Shown here: piece by piece, positions 9,222-16,516 of the stretch
How the letters are laid out: each line of letters begins with the position of its first letter
Numbering within the stretch: the first letter of the stretch is position 1
Source: Flagellimonas oceanensis
Lineage (GTDB): Bacteria; Bacteroidota; Bacteroidia; Flavobacteriales; Flavobacteriaceae
Assembly: GCF_003992595.1 (NCBI RefSeq)
Contig: NZ_RZNA01000045.1
Coordinates: 1-40,263, forward strand
Reading direction: 5' to 3'
DNA: 40,263 nucleotides
The notes under the pieces: generated by a model
Told to the model about the DNA's origin: nothing
The model's input: the letters and a program-made list of their open reading frames with translations, nothing else
The model's database searches: none
Position numbers and translations under genes: made by a program

Positions 9222-10156
9222 TTGTTCTCCAATATTTTTTTCAGTACGATTTGTGCTGAAAAGACTCTGTTTTTGGCTTGTTCCACTACCAAGGATTGTT
9301 CACTGTCCAGTACCGCATCTTCCACAATCATGTTTCTTCGAACGGGTAAGCAATGCATAAACTTGGCTTTTCCTAATTTTTGTTTAGTAATGGTCCAGTT
9401 CTTATCCTTGTTCAATACCTTTCCATAGTCTGAATAGCTGCTCCAGTTTTTCACGTAGACGAAATCGGCATCTTCCAATGCTTTATCTTGGTCGTATTCT
9501 ATTTGACATCCTTCAGTCAATTCTGGATTGAGTTCATATCCTTCGGGATGTGTGATCACAAAATCAGCCTCCTGCATTTTCATCATCTGTACAAACGAAT
9601 TGGCCACGGCATGCGGTAATGCTTTAGGATGCGGAGCCCAAGAAAGCACGACTTTAGGTTTCTTCTTGGTTTCGTTCTCCTTTAAGGTAATGGCATCCGC
9701 CAAAGCCTGGAGGGGATGTCCCACTGAACTTTCCATGTTTACCACGGGAATTGTGGCATATTTGGCAAATCCATTGATGACCTCTTCCGCTTCATCCTTT
9801 TCCTTGTCCATCAAACCGGCAAATGCACGAATTGCAACAATGTCCGAATACTGTGAAACCACTTGTGCTGCTTCTTTAATGTGTTCCGAAGTGCCTTGGT
9901 CCATTACAGTGCCATCGCCATATTCCAGCGCCCAGCCTTCGTTCCCAAAATTCATGATCATTACTTCCATGCCAAGGTTCATGGCAGCCTTTTGTGTGCT
10001 CAAACGTGTCCTAAGACTATTGTTGAAAAACAAAAGGCATATGGTTTTTCGCTTGCCCAAATTCTCAAACTGATAGGGGTCTTTTTTTAGTGTAATCGCT
10101 TCGTCTACCCAATCGGGGAGGGATTCTATATCGTTAACTGTTAAGTAATGCTTCAT
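9218..10156 (-). CDS. argF': N-acylornithine carbamoyltransferase (acetyl- or succinyl-specific)
   Basis: 312 residues. It transfers the carbamoyl group to N-acetyl- or N-succinylornithine, giving N-acylcitrulline. The transcarbamylase motifs are present: SLRTRLSTQ (carbamoyl-phosphate loop, SxRTR), HPLQALAD (HPxQ) and HCLPVRRN (HCLP). The block GWALEYGDGTVMD followed by SEHIKEAA matches the acyl-ornithine branch known from Bacteroides and Xanthomonas, not the ordinary ornithine enzyme. Operon context (argE downstream, no argJ seen) agrees. Its start directly abuts the argD stop. In Bacteroides fragilis the natural substrate is the succinyl derivative; which one applies here needs the acyl-pocket residue checked by alignment. 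Confidence 0.9.
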   Translation of the reverse strand: MKHYLTVNDIESLPDWVDEAITLKKDPYQFENLGKRKTICLLFFNNSLRTRLSTQKAAMNLGMEVMIMNFGNEGWALEYGDGTVMDQGTSEHIKEAAQVVSQYSDIVAIRAFAGLMDKEKDEAEEVINGFAKYATIPVVNMESSVGHPLQALADAITLKENETKKKPKVVLSWAPHPKALPHAVANSFVQMMKMQEADFVITHPEGYELNPELTEGCQIEYDQDKALEDADFVYVKNWSSYSDYGKVLNKDKNWTITKQKLGKAKFMHCLPVRRNMIVEDAVLDSEQSLVVEQAKNRVFSAQIVLKKILENK

Positions 10157-11281
10157 TTATAATGCTTTTTTCAGCGCTTCAAAAAATAGGTCTATATCTT
10201 TTTTCGTGATGTTCAAGGCAGGTAGAAACCGTAACAACTTCTTGTTTTTTGCACTTCCTGTGAACATGTGCTGTTCCATGATCATTTTTTTACGGAGGTC
10301 GGCTACCTCAAAATCGAATTCCAGTCCAATCATCAATCCTTTGCCTTTCACTTTTTTGATTTCAGGTATCTCCGTGGCTTTTTCTTTGAAATATGACCCG
10401 AGTTGAGCTGCGTTTTCTGTCAGATTTTCTTTTTCCAAAACTTCCAAAACGGCCAAACTGGCTGCGCATGCCAAATGGTTGCCACCAAAGGTGGTACCTA
10501 AAAGTCCGTACGATGGTTTAAATTTTTCATGAATCAATATGCCACCAACGGGAAAACCATTCCCCATTCCTTTCGCAATGGAAATAATATCAGGTTCGAT
10601 ACCGTGATGCTGGAAAGCAAAGAACTTCCCACTGCGTCCGTAGCCCGATTGCACTTCATCAGCAATGAGGACAATGTTATGTTCTTTACATTTTTCGGCA
10701 ATAAACCGGAAGAATTCCGAGGTGGGTTCATCCAACCCTCCTACACCTTGAATAGCTTCTATGATCACGGCACAATGCGCATCACTTTCAATAGCTTTTT
10801 CAAAGGCATCAAAATCGTTCAATGGCAAGAAAGTGACCTCTTGCTGCTTGTTGATGGGCGCATTGATGCTCGGATTGTCCGTAGCGGCCACCGCAGCTGA
10901 GGTTCTTCCGTGAAAGCTATTGGTAAATGCGATCACTTTGGGTTTTCCTGTATGAAAGGAGGCCATTTTCAATGCATTCTCGTTCGCTTCCGCCCCTGAG
11001 TTGCACATAAAAAGGTCATAATCTTCACAGCTGGATAGCTCTCCAAGTTTTTGGGCCAATTGCTGCTGAAGCGGATTTTGAACCGAATTACTGTAAAATG
11101 CCATGTCATCCAGTTGTTCCTTGATGCGCTTTACATAATGCGGATGGGTGTGGCCGATGGAAATTACGGCATGGCCACCATAAAAATCCAAATATTTCTG
11201 CCCTTTGTCATCCCAAACTTCAATGCCCTTGGCCTTTACCGGAGTGACGTCATATAGTGGATATACATCGAATAATTTCAT
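10157..11281 (-). CDS. argD: N-acylornithine aminotransferase (class III PLP)
   Basis: 374 residues. It converts N-acylglutamate semialdehyde to N-acylornithine using glutamate and pyridoxal phosphate. Class III aminotransferase signatures are present: FYGGHAVISIGHTHP, CNSGAEANENALKMA (PLP phosphate region), TNSFHGRT, LIADEVQSGYGRSG (Asp that holds the pyridine nitrogen), and SIAKGMGNGFPVGG with the Schiff-base Lys. At 374 residues it is slightly shorter than E. coli ArgD. It sits between proC (stop 2 bases before its ATG) and argF' (start directly after its stop). The acyl group handled should match that of ArgF'. Confidence 0.93.
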   Translation of the reverse strand: MKLFDVYPLYDVTPVKAKGIEVWDDKGQKYLDFYGGHAVISIGHTHPHYVKRIKEQLDDMAFYSNSVQNPLQQQLAQKLGELSSCEDYDLFMCNSGAEANENALKMASFHTGKPKVIAFTNSFHGRTSAAVAATDNPSINAPINKQQEVTFLPLNDFDAFEKAIESDAHCAVIIEAIQGVGGLDEPTSEFFRFIAEKCKEHNIVLIADEVQSGYGRSGKFFAFQHHGIEPDIISIAKGMGNGFPVGGILIHEKFKPSYGLLGTTFGGNHLACAASLAVLEVLEKENLTENAAQLGSYFKEKATEIPEIKKVKGKGLMIGLEFDFEVADLRKKMIMEQHMFTGSAKNKKLLRFLPALNITKKDIDLFFEALKKAL

Positions 11282-11283
11282 TT

Positions 11284-12078
11284 TTATCCTTTTCTGATTT
11301 GACTGATTTTTTCAAACGAGGATACAATTCCCCTGATCAATGATGAACTCAAGCCTTGGTGCTCCATTTCGTTCAAACCTTCGATGGTACATCCCTTTGG
11401 TGTGGTCACACGGTCAATTTCCTCTTCGGGATGGCTTCCAGATTCAATCAAAAGACTCGCGGCTCCGTTGCAGGTATGCATGGCCAGTTCTTGGGCCTCT
11501 TTGGCATCAAACCCCAATTGAATGGCTCCTTGGGTCGTGGCACGTATTAAACGCATCCAAAACGCAATTCCACTGGCACAAATCACGGTGGCTGCCTGCA
11601 TTTGGTCCTCTGGAATTTCCATGGTATGGCCCATTCTGTTGAAAATCGCTTTGGCCAAATCCACACGTTTTTTACCGAGTTCATTACTGCAAATACAGGT
11701 CATGGATTTACCAACGGAAATCGCCGTGTTCGGCATACTTCGGATAATGAATTTGTCCGACCCGATAATTTCCTCGATTTTAGGAATGCGGAAACCCGTA
11801 ATGGTACTGATGACCACATGTTTCTCGGTCAGTAGGTCTTTGGTCTCCTGTAATATGGACGCAAAATGACCTGGCTGTACCGCAAAAATCAGGATATCCG
11901 AATTTTTGACCGCTTCCTGATTGTCGGAAGTAACGGTCACATTTCCATATTTCTCAAATTCCTGAATGGATTTGGTGTTTCTTTTGGTTAGGTACATCGT
12001 GGTGGCTCCATTGCTGTGCAAAATGCCTTTGGCAATGGCCAATCCCAAATTTCCCGCTCCTATGATGGCTATTTTCAT
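11284..12078 (-). CDS. proC: pyrroline-5-carboxylate reductase family protein within arg operon
   Basis: 264 residues. It reduces 1-pyrroline-5-carboxylate to proline with NAD(P)H. The N-terminal Rossmann motif IGAGNLGLAIAKGIL is followed by the ProC pattern: ILIFAVQPGHF, TGFRIPKIEE, RSMPNTAISVG, CICSNELGKKR. The C-terminal helical domain carries TTPKGCTIEGLNEMEHQG, the family's signature region. Placement between argC and argD is notable because glutamate semialdehyde chemistry is shared by the proline and arginine routes. The gene is either co-regulated proline synthesis or a reductase for a related cyclic imine. It starts 10 bases after the argC stop. Confidence 0.9.
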   Translation of the reverse strand: MKIAIIGAGNLGLAIAKGILHSNGATTMYLTKRNTKSIQEFEKYGNVTVTSDNQEAVKNSDILIFAVQPGHFASILQETKDLLTEKHVVISTITGFRIPKIEEIIGSDKFIIRSMPNTAISVGKSMTCICSNELGKKRVDLAKAIFNRMGHTMEIPEDQMQAATVICASGIAFWMRLIRATTQGAIQLGFDAKEAQELAMHTCNGAASLLIESGSHPEEEIDRVTTPKGCTIEGLNEMEHQGLSSSLIRGIVSSFEKISQIRKG

Positions 12079-12088
12079 GGTCGATATT

Positions 12089-13063
12089 TTAAAATACTCC
12101 TGCTTTTAACAAAAGACCTTCGGTTTCAGGGAAACCGAACATCAAATTCATGTTCTGTACTGCTTGTCCCGATGCACCTTTCAATAAATTATCAATGGCC
12201 GAAGTCACTAAAAGTAAGTCATCGTGCTTATGCAAGTGGATATGGCATTGATTGGTATTGACTACTTGTTTTAGATGCAATTCTTCATCCGACATATGGG
12301 TAAAGGCAGCATCTTTATAAAAATCGTTGTAGAGTTCTTTTGCTTCTTCCAAGCTACCGTTGTAGTTGGTGTATGCCGTAGCCAAGATTCCTCGGGTAAA
12401 GTTGCCACGATTGGGCAAGAACATCAATTTTCCTACTGACTTTCCGAAGGAATTTAAGCTTTCACCGATTTCTCCCAAATGCTGGTGCGTAAAGGGTTTG
12501 TACCAAGAAACATTGTTATTTCTCCAGCTAAAATGAGAGGTAGCGGACAACCCAACGCCTGCGCCGGTACTGCCAGTGACAGCATTGATATGGACATCCT
12601 CCCCCAGCAAACCTGCTTTGGCCAATGGCAGCAATGCCAATTGTATGGCAGTCGCAAAACAACCGGGATTGGCAATGGCCTCCGCAGCTTGAATGGCAGA
12701 TTTGTTCAATTCGGGAAGTCCATAAATGAATCGTTGACCGTTAAACACGGAATCTGCTTGTAACCTGAAATCGTTGCTCAGGTCGATGATTTTTGTCGAC
12801 GCCGAAAATTTGTTCTCGTTCAAAAATGAGGTCGAATTACCGTGTCCCAAACAAAGAAAAACCGCATCAACTTCTGGATTTATTTCTCCAGAAAACTTCA
12901 ATTCCGTTTGCCCCAGCAAATCTTGATGGGCAGAAGTAATCGGCTTGCCCGCTCGTGTGGTGCTGAACACAAAGTCGATCTCTGTTTCGGGATGATTGAG
13001 CAGCAGCCTGATGAGCTCTCCACCCGTGTACCCCGAACCTCCTATGATTCCAACCTTGATCAT
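12089..13063 (-). CDS. argC: N-acetyl-gamma-glutamyl-phosphate reductase
   Basis: 324 residues. It reduces N-acylglutamyl phosphate to the semialdehyde with NADPH, the third step of arginine synthesis. The NAD-binding GGSGYTGGELIRLL opens the protein. NPGCFATAIQLAL carries the catalytic Cys, and TGSTGAGVG and HQHLGEIGE follow as expected for the family. The ATG at 13063 overlaps the argG stop as ATGA, so translation is likely coupled to argG. The length matches the short form of ArgC. Confidence 0.95.
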   Translation of the reverse strand: MIKVGIIGGSGYTGGELIRLLLNHPETEIDFVFSTTRAGKPITSAHQDLLGQTELKFSGEINPEVDAVFLCLGHGNSTSFLNENKFSASTKIIDLSNDFRLQADSVFNGQRFIYGLPELNKSAIQAAEAIANPGCFATAIQLALLPLAKAGLLGEDVHINAVTGSTGAGVGLSATSHFSWRNNNVSWYKPFTHQHLGEIGESLNSFGKSVGKLMFLPNRGNFTRGILATAYTNYNGSLEEAKELYNDFYKDAAFTHMSDEELHLKQVVNTNQCHIHLHKHDDLLLVTSAIDNLLKGASGQAVQNMNLMFGFPETEGLLLKAGVF

Positions 13064-14247
13064 AAATCTTGGTTTACGTGGTTGGCTATTTTCCCTGAGT
13101 TGGACAAAATTTTGATGAAGCCCTTGGCATCATCGGCAGTCCAACCTTTGTTCATTTCCCCGTAACTTCCAAAGGAAGCATTCATCAAATCGTGTGGCGA
13201 AGTGATGCCGTTAAGGTCAAATCGGTACGGATGCAAAGTGACGAACACATCGCCTGAAACATGTTTCTGGGTATCGGTCAAAAAGGCTTCAATGTTTCGC
13301 ATTACCTCGTCCAGATAGTTTCCTTCATGCAATAGCATTCCGTAAAAGTTGCCCATTTGCTCTTTTTGATATTGTTGCCATTTGCTCAAGGTGTGTTTTT
13401 CCAACAAATGGTGTGCTTTTATAATGATCAACGGGGCTGCGGCTTCAAAACCGACCCTTCCTTTGATTCCGATAATGGTGTCGCCCACGTGAATGTCCCT
13501 GCCAATGGCATATTTGGATGCAATGGCGGATAATTTCTCGATATTGGCCACAGGGGTGTCCTGCTCTCCGTCCAGCGCCACTAATTCACCATTTTTAAAG
13601 GTCAATTTCAACTCTTTGGACAACTCTTTTTCCAACTGGCTGGGGTAGGCACTCTCTGGTAAGGATAGGTGGGAGGTCAACGTCTCATCACCGCCTACGG
13701 ATGTTCCCCATAACCCTCGGTTCACGGAGTATTTTGCTTTTTCCCAAGAGTAATCGATACCGTTCTGTTGCAGGTAATTGATTTCTTCTTCCCTGGCCAA
13801 ACTTTTATCTCTGATTGGGGTTATAATTTTTATTTCCGGCGCCAAGATTTGGAAGATCATGTCAAATCTAACTTGATCGTTACCTGCGCCAGTACTACCG
13901 TGTGCGATGTATTTTGCGCCAATTTTCTTGGCATGATTCACAATCTCGATAGCCTGAACGATCCGTTCCGCACTTACGGAAAGGGGATAGGTGTTGTTTC
14001 GGAGCACATTTCCGAAGATGAGGTATTTGACCACTTTGTCATAAAATGTGGCAACGGCATCGATAGAGGTGTAAGTGGTTGCTCCCAAGGCTAGTGCCTT
14101 TTCTTCGATGTCCTCGATTTCAGCTTTGCTGAACCCTCCCGTGTTCACACTTACCGCGTGCACCTCAAAACCTTCCTCTTTCGATAGGTATTTGGCACAG
14201 TACGAGGTATCCAATCCGCCACTATAGGCTATAACTAATTTTTCCAT
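13060..14247 (-). CDS. argG: argininosuccinate synthase
   Basis: 395 residues. It condenses citrulline and aspartate with ATP to argininosuccinate. The N-type ATP pyrophosphatase loop AYSGGLDTSYCAKYL is at the start. It is followed by AHGSTGAGNDQVRFD and WEKAKYSVNRGLWG, then INTPHDLMNAS-like C-terminal sequence (ITSPHDLMNASFG). It is a somewhat divergent, Bacteroidetes-type ArgG, but all main substrate loops are present. It is the second gene of the operon, 72 bases after the GNAT gene, and that gap contains an extragenic palindrome. Its stop overlaps argC. Confidence 0.93.
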   Translation of the reverse strand: MEKLVIAYSGGLDTSYCAKYLSKEEGFEVHAVSVNTGGFSKAEIEDIEEKALALGATTYTSIDAVATFYDKVVKYLIFGNVLRNNTYPLSVSAERIVQAIEIVNHAKKIGAKYIAHGSTGAGNDQVRFDMIFQILAPEIKIITPIRDKSLAREEEINYLQQNGIDYSWEKAKYSVNRGLWGTSVGGDETLTSHLSLPESAYPSQLEKELSKELKLTFKNGELVALDGEQDTPVANIEKLSAIASKYAIGRDIHVGDTIIGIKGRVGFEAAAPLIIIKAHHLLEKHTLSKWQQYQKEQMGNFYGMLLHEGNYLDEVMRNIEAFLTDTQKHVSGDVFVTLHPYRFDLNGITSPHDLMNASFGSYGEMNKGWTADDAKGFIKILSNSGKIANHVNQDL

Positions 14248-14267
14248 TTTTGATTCTTTATGTTGTC

Positions 14268-14317
14268 ACATCGAGCGCAGTCGAGATGTATTTATTTCCG
14301 TTTGCACTCGAACTGAT
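14268..14317. repeat. extragenic TCGA-rich palindromic element (REP-like)
   Basis: The GNAT-argG gap contains the imperfect palindrome ACATCGAGCGCAGTCGAGATGT at 14268-14289, whose TCGA arms flank GCGCAG. A second TCGA-containing word (GCACTCGAACTGATA) follows at 14303-14317. Words of this type (CTCGACTGCGCTCGA) are, from memory, repeated many times between genes in flavobacterial genomes. Only one copy lies in this window, so dispersal is recalled rather than shown. It may act as an mRNA-processing or stabilising hairpin inside the operon. Confidence 0.5.
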
Positions 14318-14319
14318 AT

Positions 14320-14934
14320 TTATTTGTCTTTCTTTTTTAGAAAAAGGTTTTCTTTTATGCTCTTCAGCCTTTTAAAGGCTTTTTTGTTTACTTTTTCAGG
14401 TGTTTGTTTTTGTGCTTTTGGGTCGTGCAGCATTCCTGTGCAGAGACACATTTTTTTGTCGGTACGTGTTAGAATATCAAAGTTCTTACAGGTCTGACAG
14501 CCTTTCCAGAATTCAGGATCATCCGTAAGTTCCGAAAAGGTAACGGGTTTGTAGCCCAGCTCGTAGTTCATTTTCATTACGGCAAGGCCTGTAGTGATGC
14601 CAAAAATCTTGGCATCGGGGAATTTTTTTCGTGATAGATCAAAAACCGCTTTTTTGATTTTTTTGGCGAGTCCTTGATTTCTGTAATCAGGATGCACAAT
14701 CAAACCAGAGTTGGCCACAAAGTCCTTGTTTCCCCAGACTTCGATATAGCAGAAACCTGCAAATTTATCTCCATCCAAGGCGATAATAGCGTTTCCATTC
14801 TGAAGTCGTTTTATAATGTACTCGGGCGTACGTCTGGCGATACCGGTACCTCGAACTTTGGCCGATTCGGTAATGGTATCACTAATGATCTGCGCGTATT
14901 TAAAATGTGATTCGTTAGCAACAATAATTTCCAT
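14320..14934 (-). CDS. GNAT acetyltransferase, candidate N-acylglutamate synthase heading the arg operon
   Basis: 204 residues. The GNAT acyl-CoA-binding motif A is clear: SGLIVHPDYRNQGLAKKIKK (Q/RxxGxA). FCYIEVWG precedes it and TTGLAVMKMNYELGYKPV follows. The C-terminal part holds four clustered cysteines (GCQTCKNF and KMCLCTGM), a possible metal site, then a Lys-rich tail. It is the first structural gene of the operon, and the window has no classical argA or argJ, so it is the natural candidate for acylating glutamate in step one. From memory, a homologous GNAT next to argG in Bacteroides has been tied to this step by mutant phenotypes; I could not check this. The start ATG at 14934 lies 90 bases after the leader peptide stop. 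Confidence 0.75.
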   Translation of the reverse strand: MEIIVANESHFKYAQIISDTITESAKVRGTGIARRTPEYIIKRLQNGNAIIALDGDKFAGFCYIEVWGNKDFVANSGLIVHPDYRNQGLAKKIKKAVFDLSRKKFPDAKIFGITTGLAVMKMNYELGYKPVTFSELTDDPEFWKGCQTCKNFDILTRTDKKMCLCTGMLHDPKAQKQTPEKVNKKAFKRLKSIKENLFLKKKDK

Positions 14935-14960
14935 TGCAAGCGATGATTCTGTAAAAATTG

Positions 14961-15033
14961 AAAAAATGTATTTGGAAGTTTTGCGGAAATGGACTCACCT
15001 ATTTCCAATAGATATGATGCACCCTTACGGGCG
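14961..15033 (-). promoter_or_regulatory. candidate attenuator: mutually exclusive hairpins after the leader peptide
   Basis: On the transcribed (minus) strand, three structures follow the Arg codons. First, CGCCC-GUAA-GGGUG (15033-15020) wraps the leader stop codon. Second, GGAAAU/AUUUCC pairs 15006-15001 with 14990-14985. Third, UAUUGGAA (15010-15003) can instead pair with UUCCAAAUA (14977-14969, one bulge), leaving UUUUUU at 14966-14961 two bases later, as in an intrinsic terminator. The second and third share bases 15003-15006 and exclude each other. A ribosome stalled on the Arg codons would melt the first stem and change the balance. The stems are short and AT-rich, so the exact fold is tentative. 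Confidence 0.45.
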
Positions 15034-15108
15034 ACGACGGCGGGGAGTAAATGGACTGATGGGAGCAGCGATGCTCAAAGTAGATAATATGTACAGTTGT
15101 CCTTTCAT
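15025..15108 (-). CDS. argL: arginine-rich leader peptide of the arginine operon
   Basis: A 27-codon ORF begins with ATG at 15108 (MKGQLYILSTL...) and ends ...TPRRRRP-TAA. The four consecutive arginine codons CGC CGT CGT CGC (15042-15031) come just before the stop. It lies 47 bases after the preceding gene's stop and 90 bases before the GNAT start, the usual place for an attenuation leader. Amino-acid biosynthetic operons regulated by attenuation carry runs of codons for their own product near the end of a short leader, so arginine codons before an arginine operon fit that model closely. The symbol is proposed by analogy with hisL and trpL, not taken from a database. The peptide itself is not expected to have a function. 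Confidence 0.75.
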   Translation of the reverse strand: MKGQLYILSTLSIAAPISPFTPRRRRP

Positions 15109-15120
15109 TCTGAGGCTAAT

Positions 15121-15143
15121 GTACAAATTAATTCGAATTGTAC
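15121..15143. promoter_or_regulatory. palindrome upstream of arginine leader, possible operator/promoter
   Basis: GTACAA and TTGTAC flank a centre containing the perfect 10-base palindrome AATTCGAATT (15130-15139). The element ends 13 bases before the leader ATG. Read on the minus strand it contains TAATTTG, one base short of the Bacteroidetes -7 box TAnnTTTG, so operator and promoter may overlap. It does not match the E. coli ARG box. A regulator cannot be named. Confidence 0.4.
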
Positions 15144-15154
15144 TATAGTTGTGA

Positions 15155-16507
15155 TTACTTTTTGAAGAAATATAACTTTTTCGGCCTGCTTCCTATCATT
15201 TCATAAATAAAGAAGCCGATTACCAAAATGTATTCAACGGATAATAGCCATAGATTCTCTTTGTAACCCGGATTGGAGTAGGCGTAGTAACTCAGAATGA
15301 TGGTACAAGACCAGACCAAAGGAAATCTATAGTCCGTGAAGATGGCAAAGCCCAATAGGAATACTACGTACCACGGATGGACAGTGCTGGAGAGAAAATA
15401 ATAAAAGGCCAATGCGAATACCATAGAGGAAATGACACTTTCCAGTTTTTGGTTTTTACGAAGGAAAGCAAGTAACAATACGATGATCACGACCACTTTT
15501 TGAATAAAAGAGCCATAGGAGTCGATTAATTCCCAGGGTTTGGCTTCGTAATAGGTTACGGAAATCTTTTTTACCACATTGTATATGCTGGCATTGAACT
15601 CAAAATTGGAGAACCAAAGCCCAACGGTATCGGAATAATTATCGATAAAAACAGGGGAGAAAAACGGGATCAATAATGCAGCGCACCCTAAAAACACTAA
15701 AGTGTAAAAGCCTGCACTCTTTTTAAATCCGAAGTATTTAATAAAAAGTGGCAGGAACATCAGTGGCATCAGTTTTACCATAATGGAAGTGGCATAAACG
15801 GGTGTTGCCCAAATCCATTTGTTTTTTGAGATAAGATACAAGGCCCATACGAAGAAGAAGAGCATTACACCTTCAAAATGTAGGTTGCCTGTGAGTTCAA
15901 TGATGACCAGTGGATTTAAAAAGTACCAAAAGGCCAAATGGTTGGCTTTGTTCAGGTTTTGCAGCAGTTTTCGTCCGAAATAGAGCATGCCCAAATCAGC
16001 AAGGATAATAATTAGGCGCATGACAATGGTGGAGCCCAATACACTTCCGCCTCCTAAAAATGCGGCAAGCGCAAAAAGTATTTGGTTAACGGGCGGGTAG
16101 TTGCTGTAGTGCCGGGCATTAAGGTCGCTCATTCCTTCATACAACTCGTTCATGCTAAGAAATGATGCCATACCCTGCTCCATAATTTGGTCTGGGGTAT
16201 ACAAATAAGGATTGATGCCATTCTTGATGAGTTCGCCATCCCAAATAAAACGGTAAAAGTCTTGTGAGAGGTTAGGCTCTGCAATCAAGAAAACCAATCG
16301 AAAGAGGATTCCAACAACCAAGAGGAACTTGAAGTTCCATTTTTCAAACTGTATGAGTTTGTAACACAGAAAGAATAGCGCCCCAAAGAGCATAAAAAGC
16401 TTTACAGAATCGGTTCGGACCAGATTGTATGCGAAGCTCCAGTAGAATAAAATACAGGCGACAGCAAACAATATCGGGTACCTGTGCAGTCGCCAATAAG
16501 ATTGCAT
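15155..16507 (-). CDS. polytopic membrane glycosyltransferase, GT-C/GT87-like (mannosyltransferase type)
   Basis: 450 residues with about 10-12 hydrophobic segments along the whole length. The first extracytoplasmic loop carries PNLSQDFYRFIWDGELIKNG, the Asp-containing motif expected of GT-C enzymes such as polyprenyl-phosphomannose-dependent mannosyltransferases (GT87, DUF2029). PWELIDSYG and STVHPWYVVFLLGF are further conserved-looking loops. It would transfer a sugar from a polyprenyl phosphate donor on the outer face of the inner membrane. It is the last gene of a three-gene glycosyltransferase operon: its ATG is 9 bases after the CslA-like gene's stop, and a DPM1-like gene that could supply the lipid-linked donor comes before that. 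The substrate is inferred from context only. Confidence 0.7.
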   Translation of the reverse strand: MQSYWRLHRYPILFAVACILFYWSFAYNLVRTDSVKLFMLFGALFFLCYKLIQFEKWNFKFLLVVGILFRLVFLIAEPNLSQDFYRFIWDGELIKNGINPYLYTPDQIMEQGMASFLSMNELYEGMSDLNARHYSNYPPVNQILFALAAFLGGGSVLGSTIVMRLIIILADLGMLYFGRKLLQNLNKANHLAFWYFLNPLVIIELTGNLHFEGVMLFFFVWALYLISKNKWIWATPVYATSIMVKLMPLMFLPLFIKYFGFKKSAGFYTLVFLGCAALLIPFFSPVFIDNYSDTVGLWFSNFEFNASIYNVVKKISVTYYEAKPWELIDSYGSFIQKVVVIIVLLLAFLRKNQKLESVISSMVFALAFYYFLSSTVHPWYVVFLLGFAIFTDYRFPLVWSCTIILSYYAYSNPGYKENLWLLSVEYILVIGFFIYEMIGSRPKKLYFFKK

Positions 16508-16516
16508 GGTGGTGGT

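Noticed and set aside
14816..15148. 110-codon plus-strand open frame over the arginine leader
   Set aside because: It is antisense to the 5' end of the GNAT gene. Its Arg-rich stretch is a reverse reading of the leader's Arg codons.
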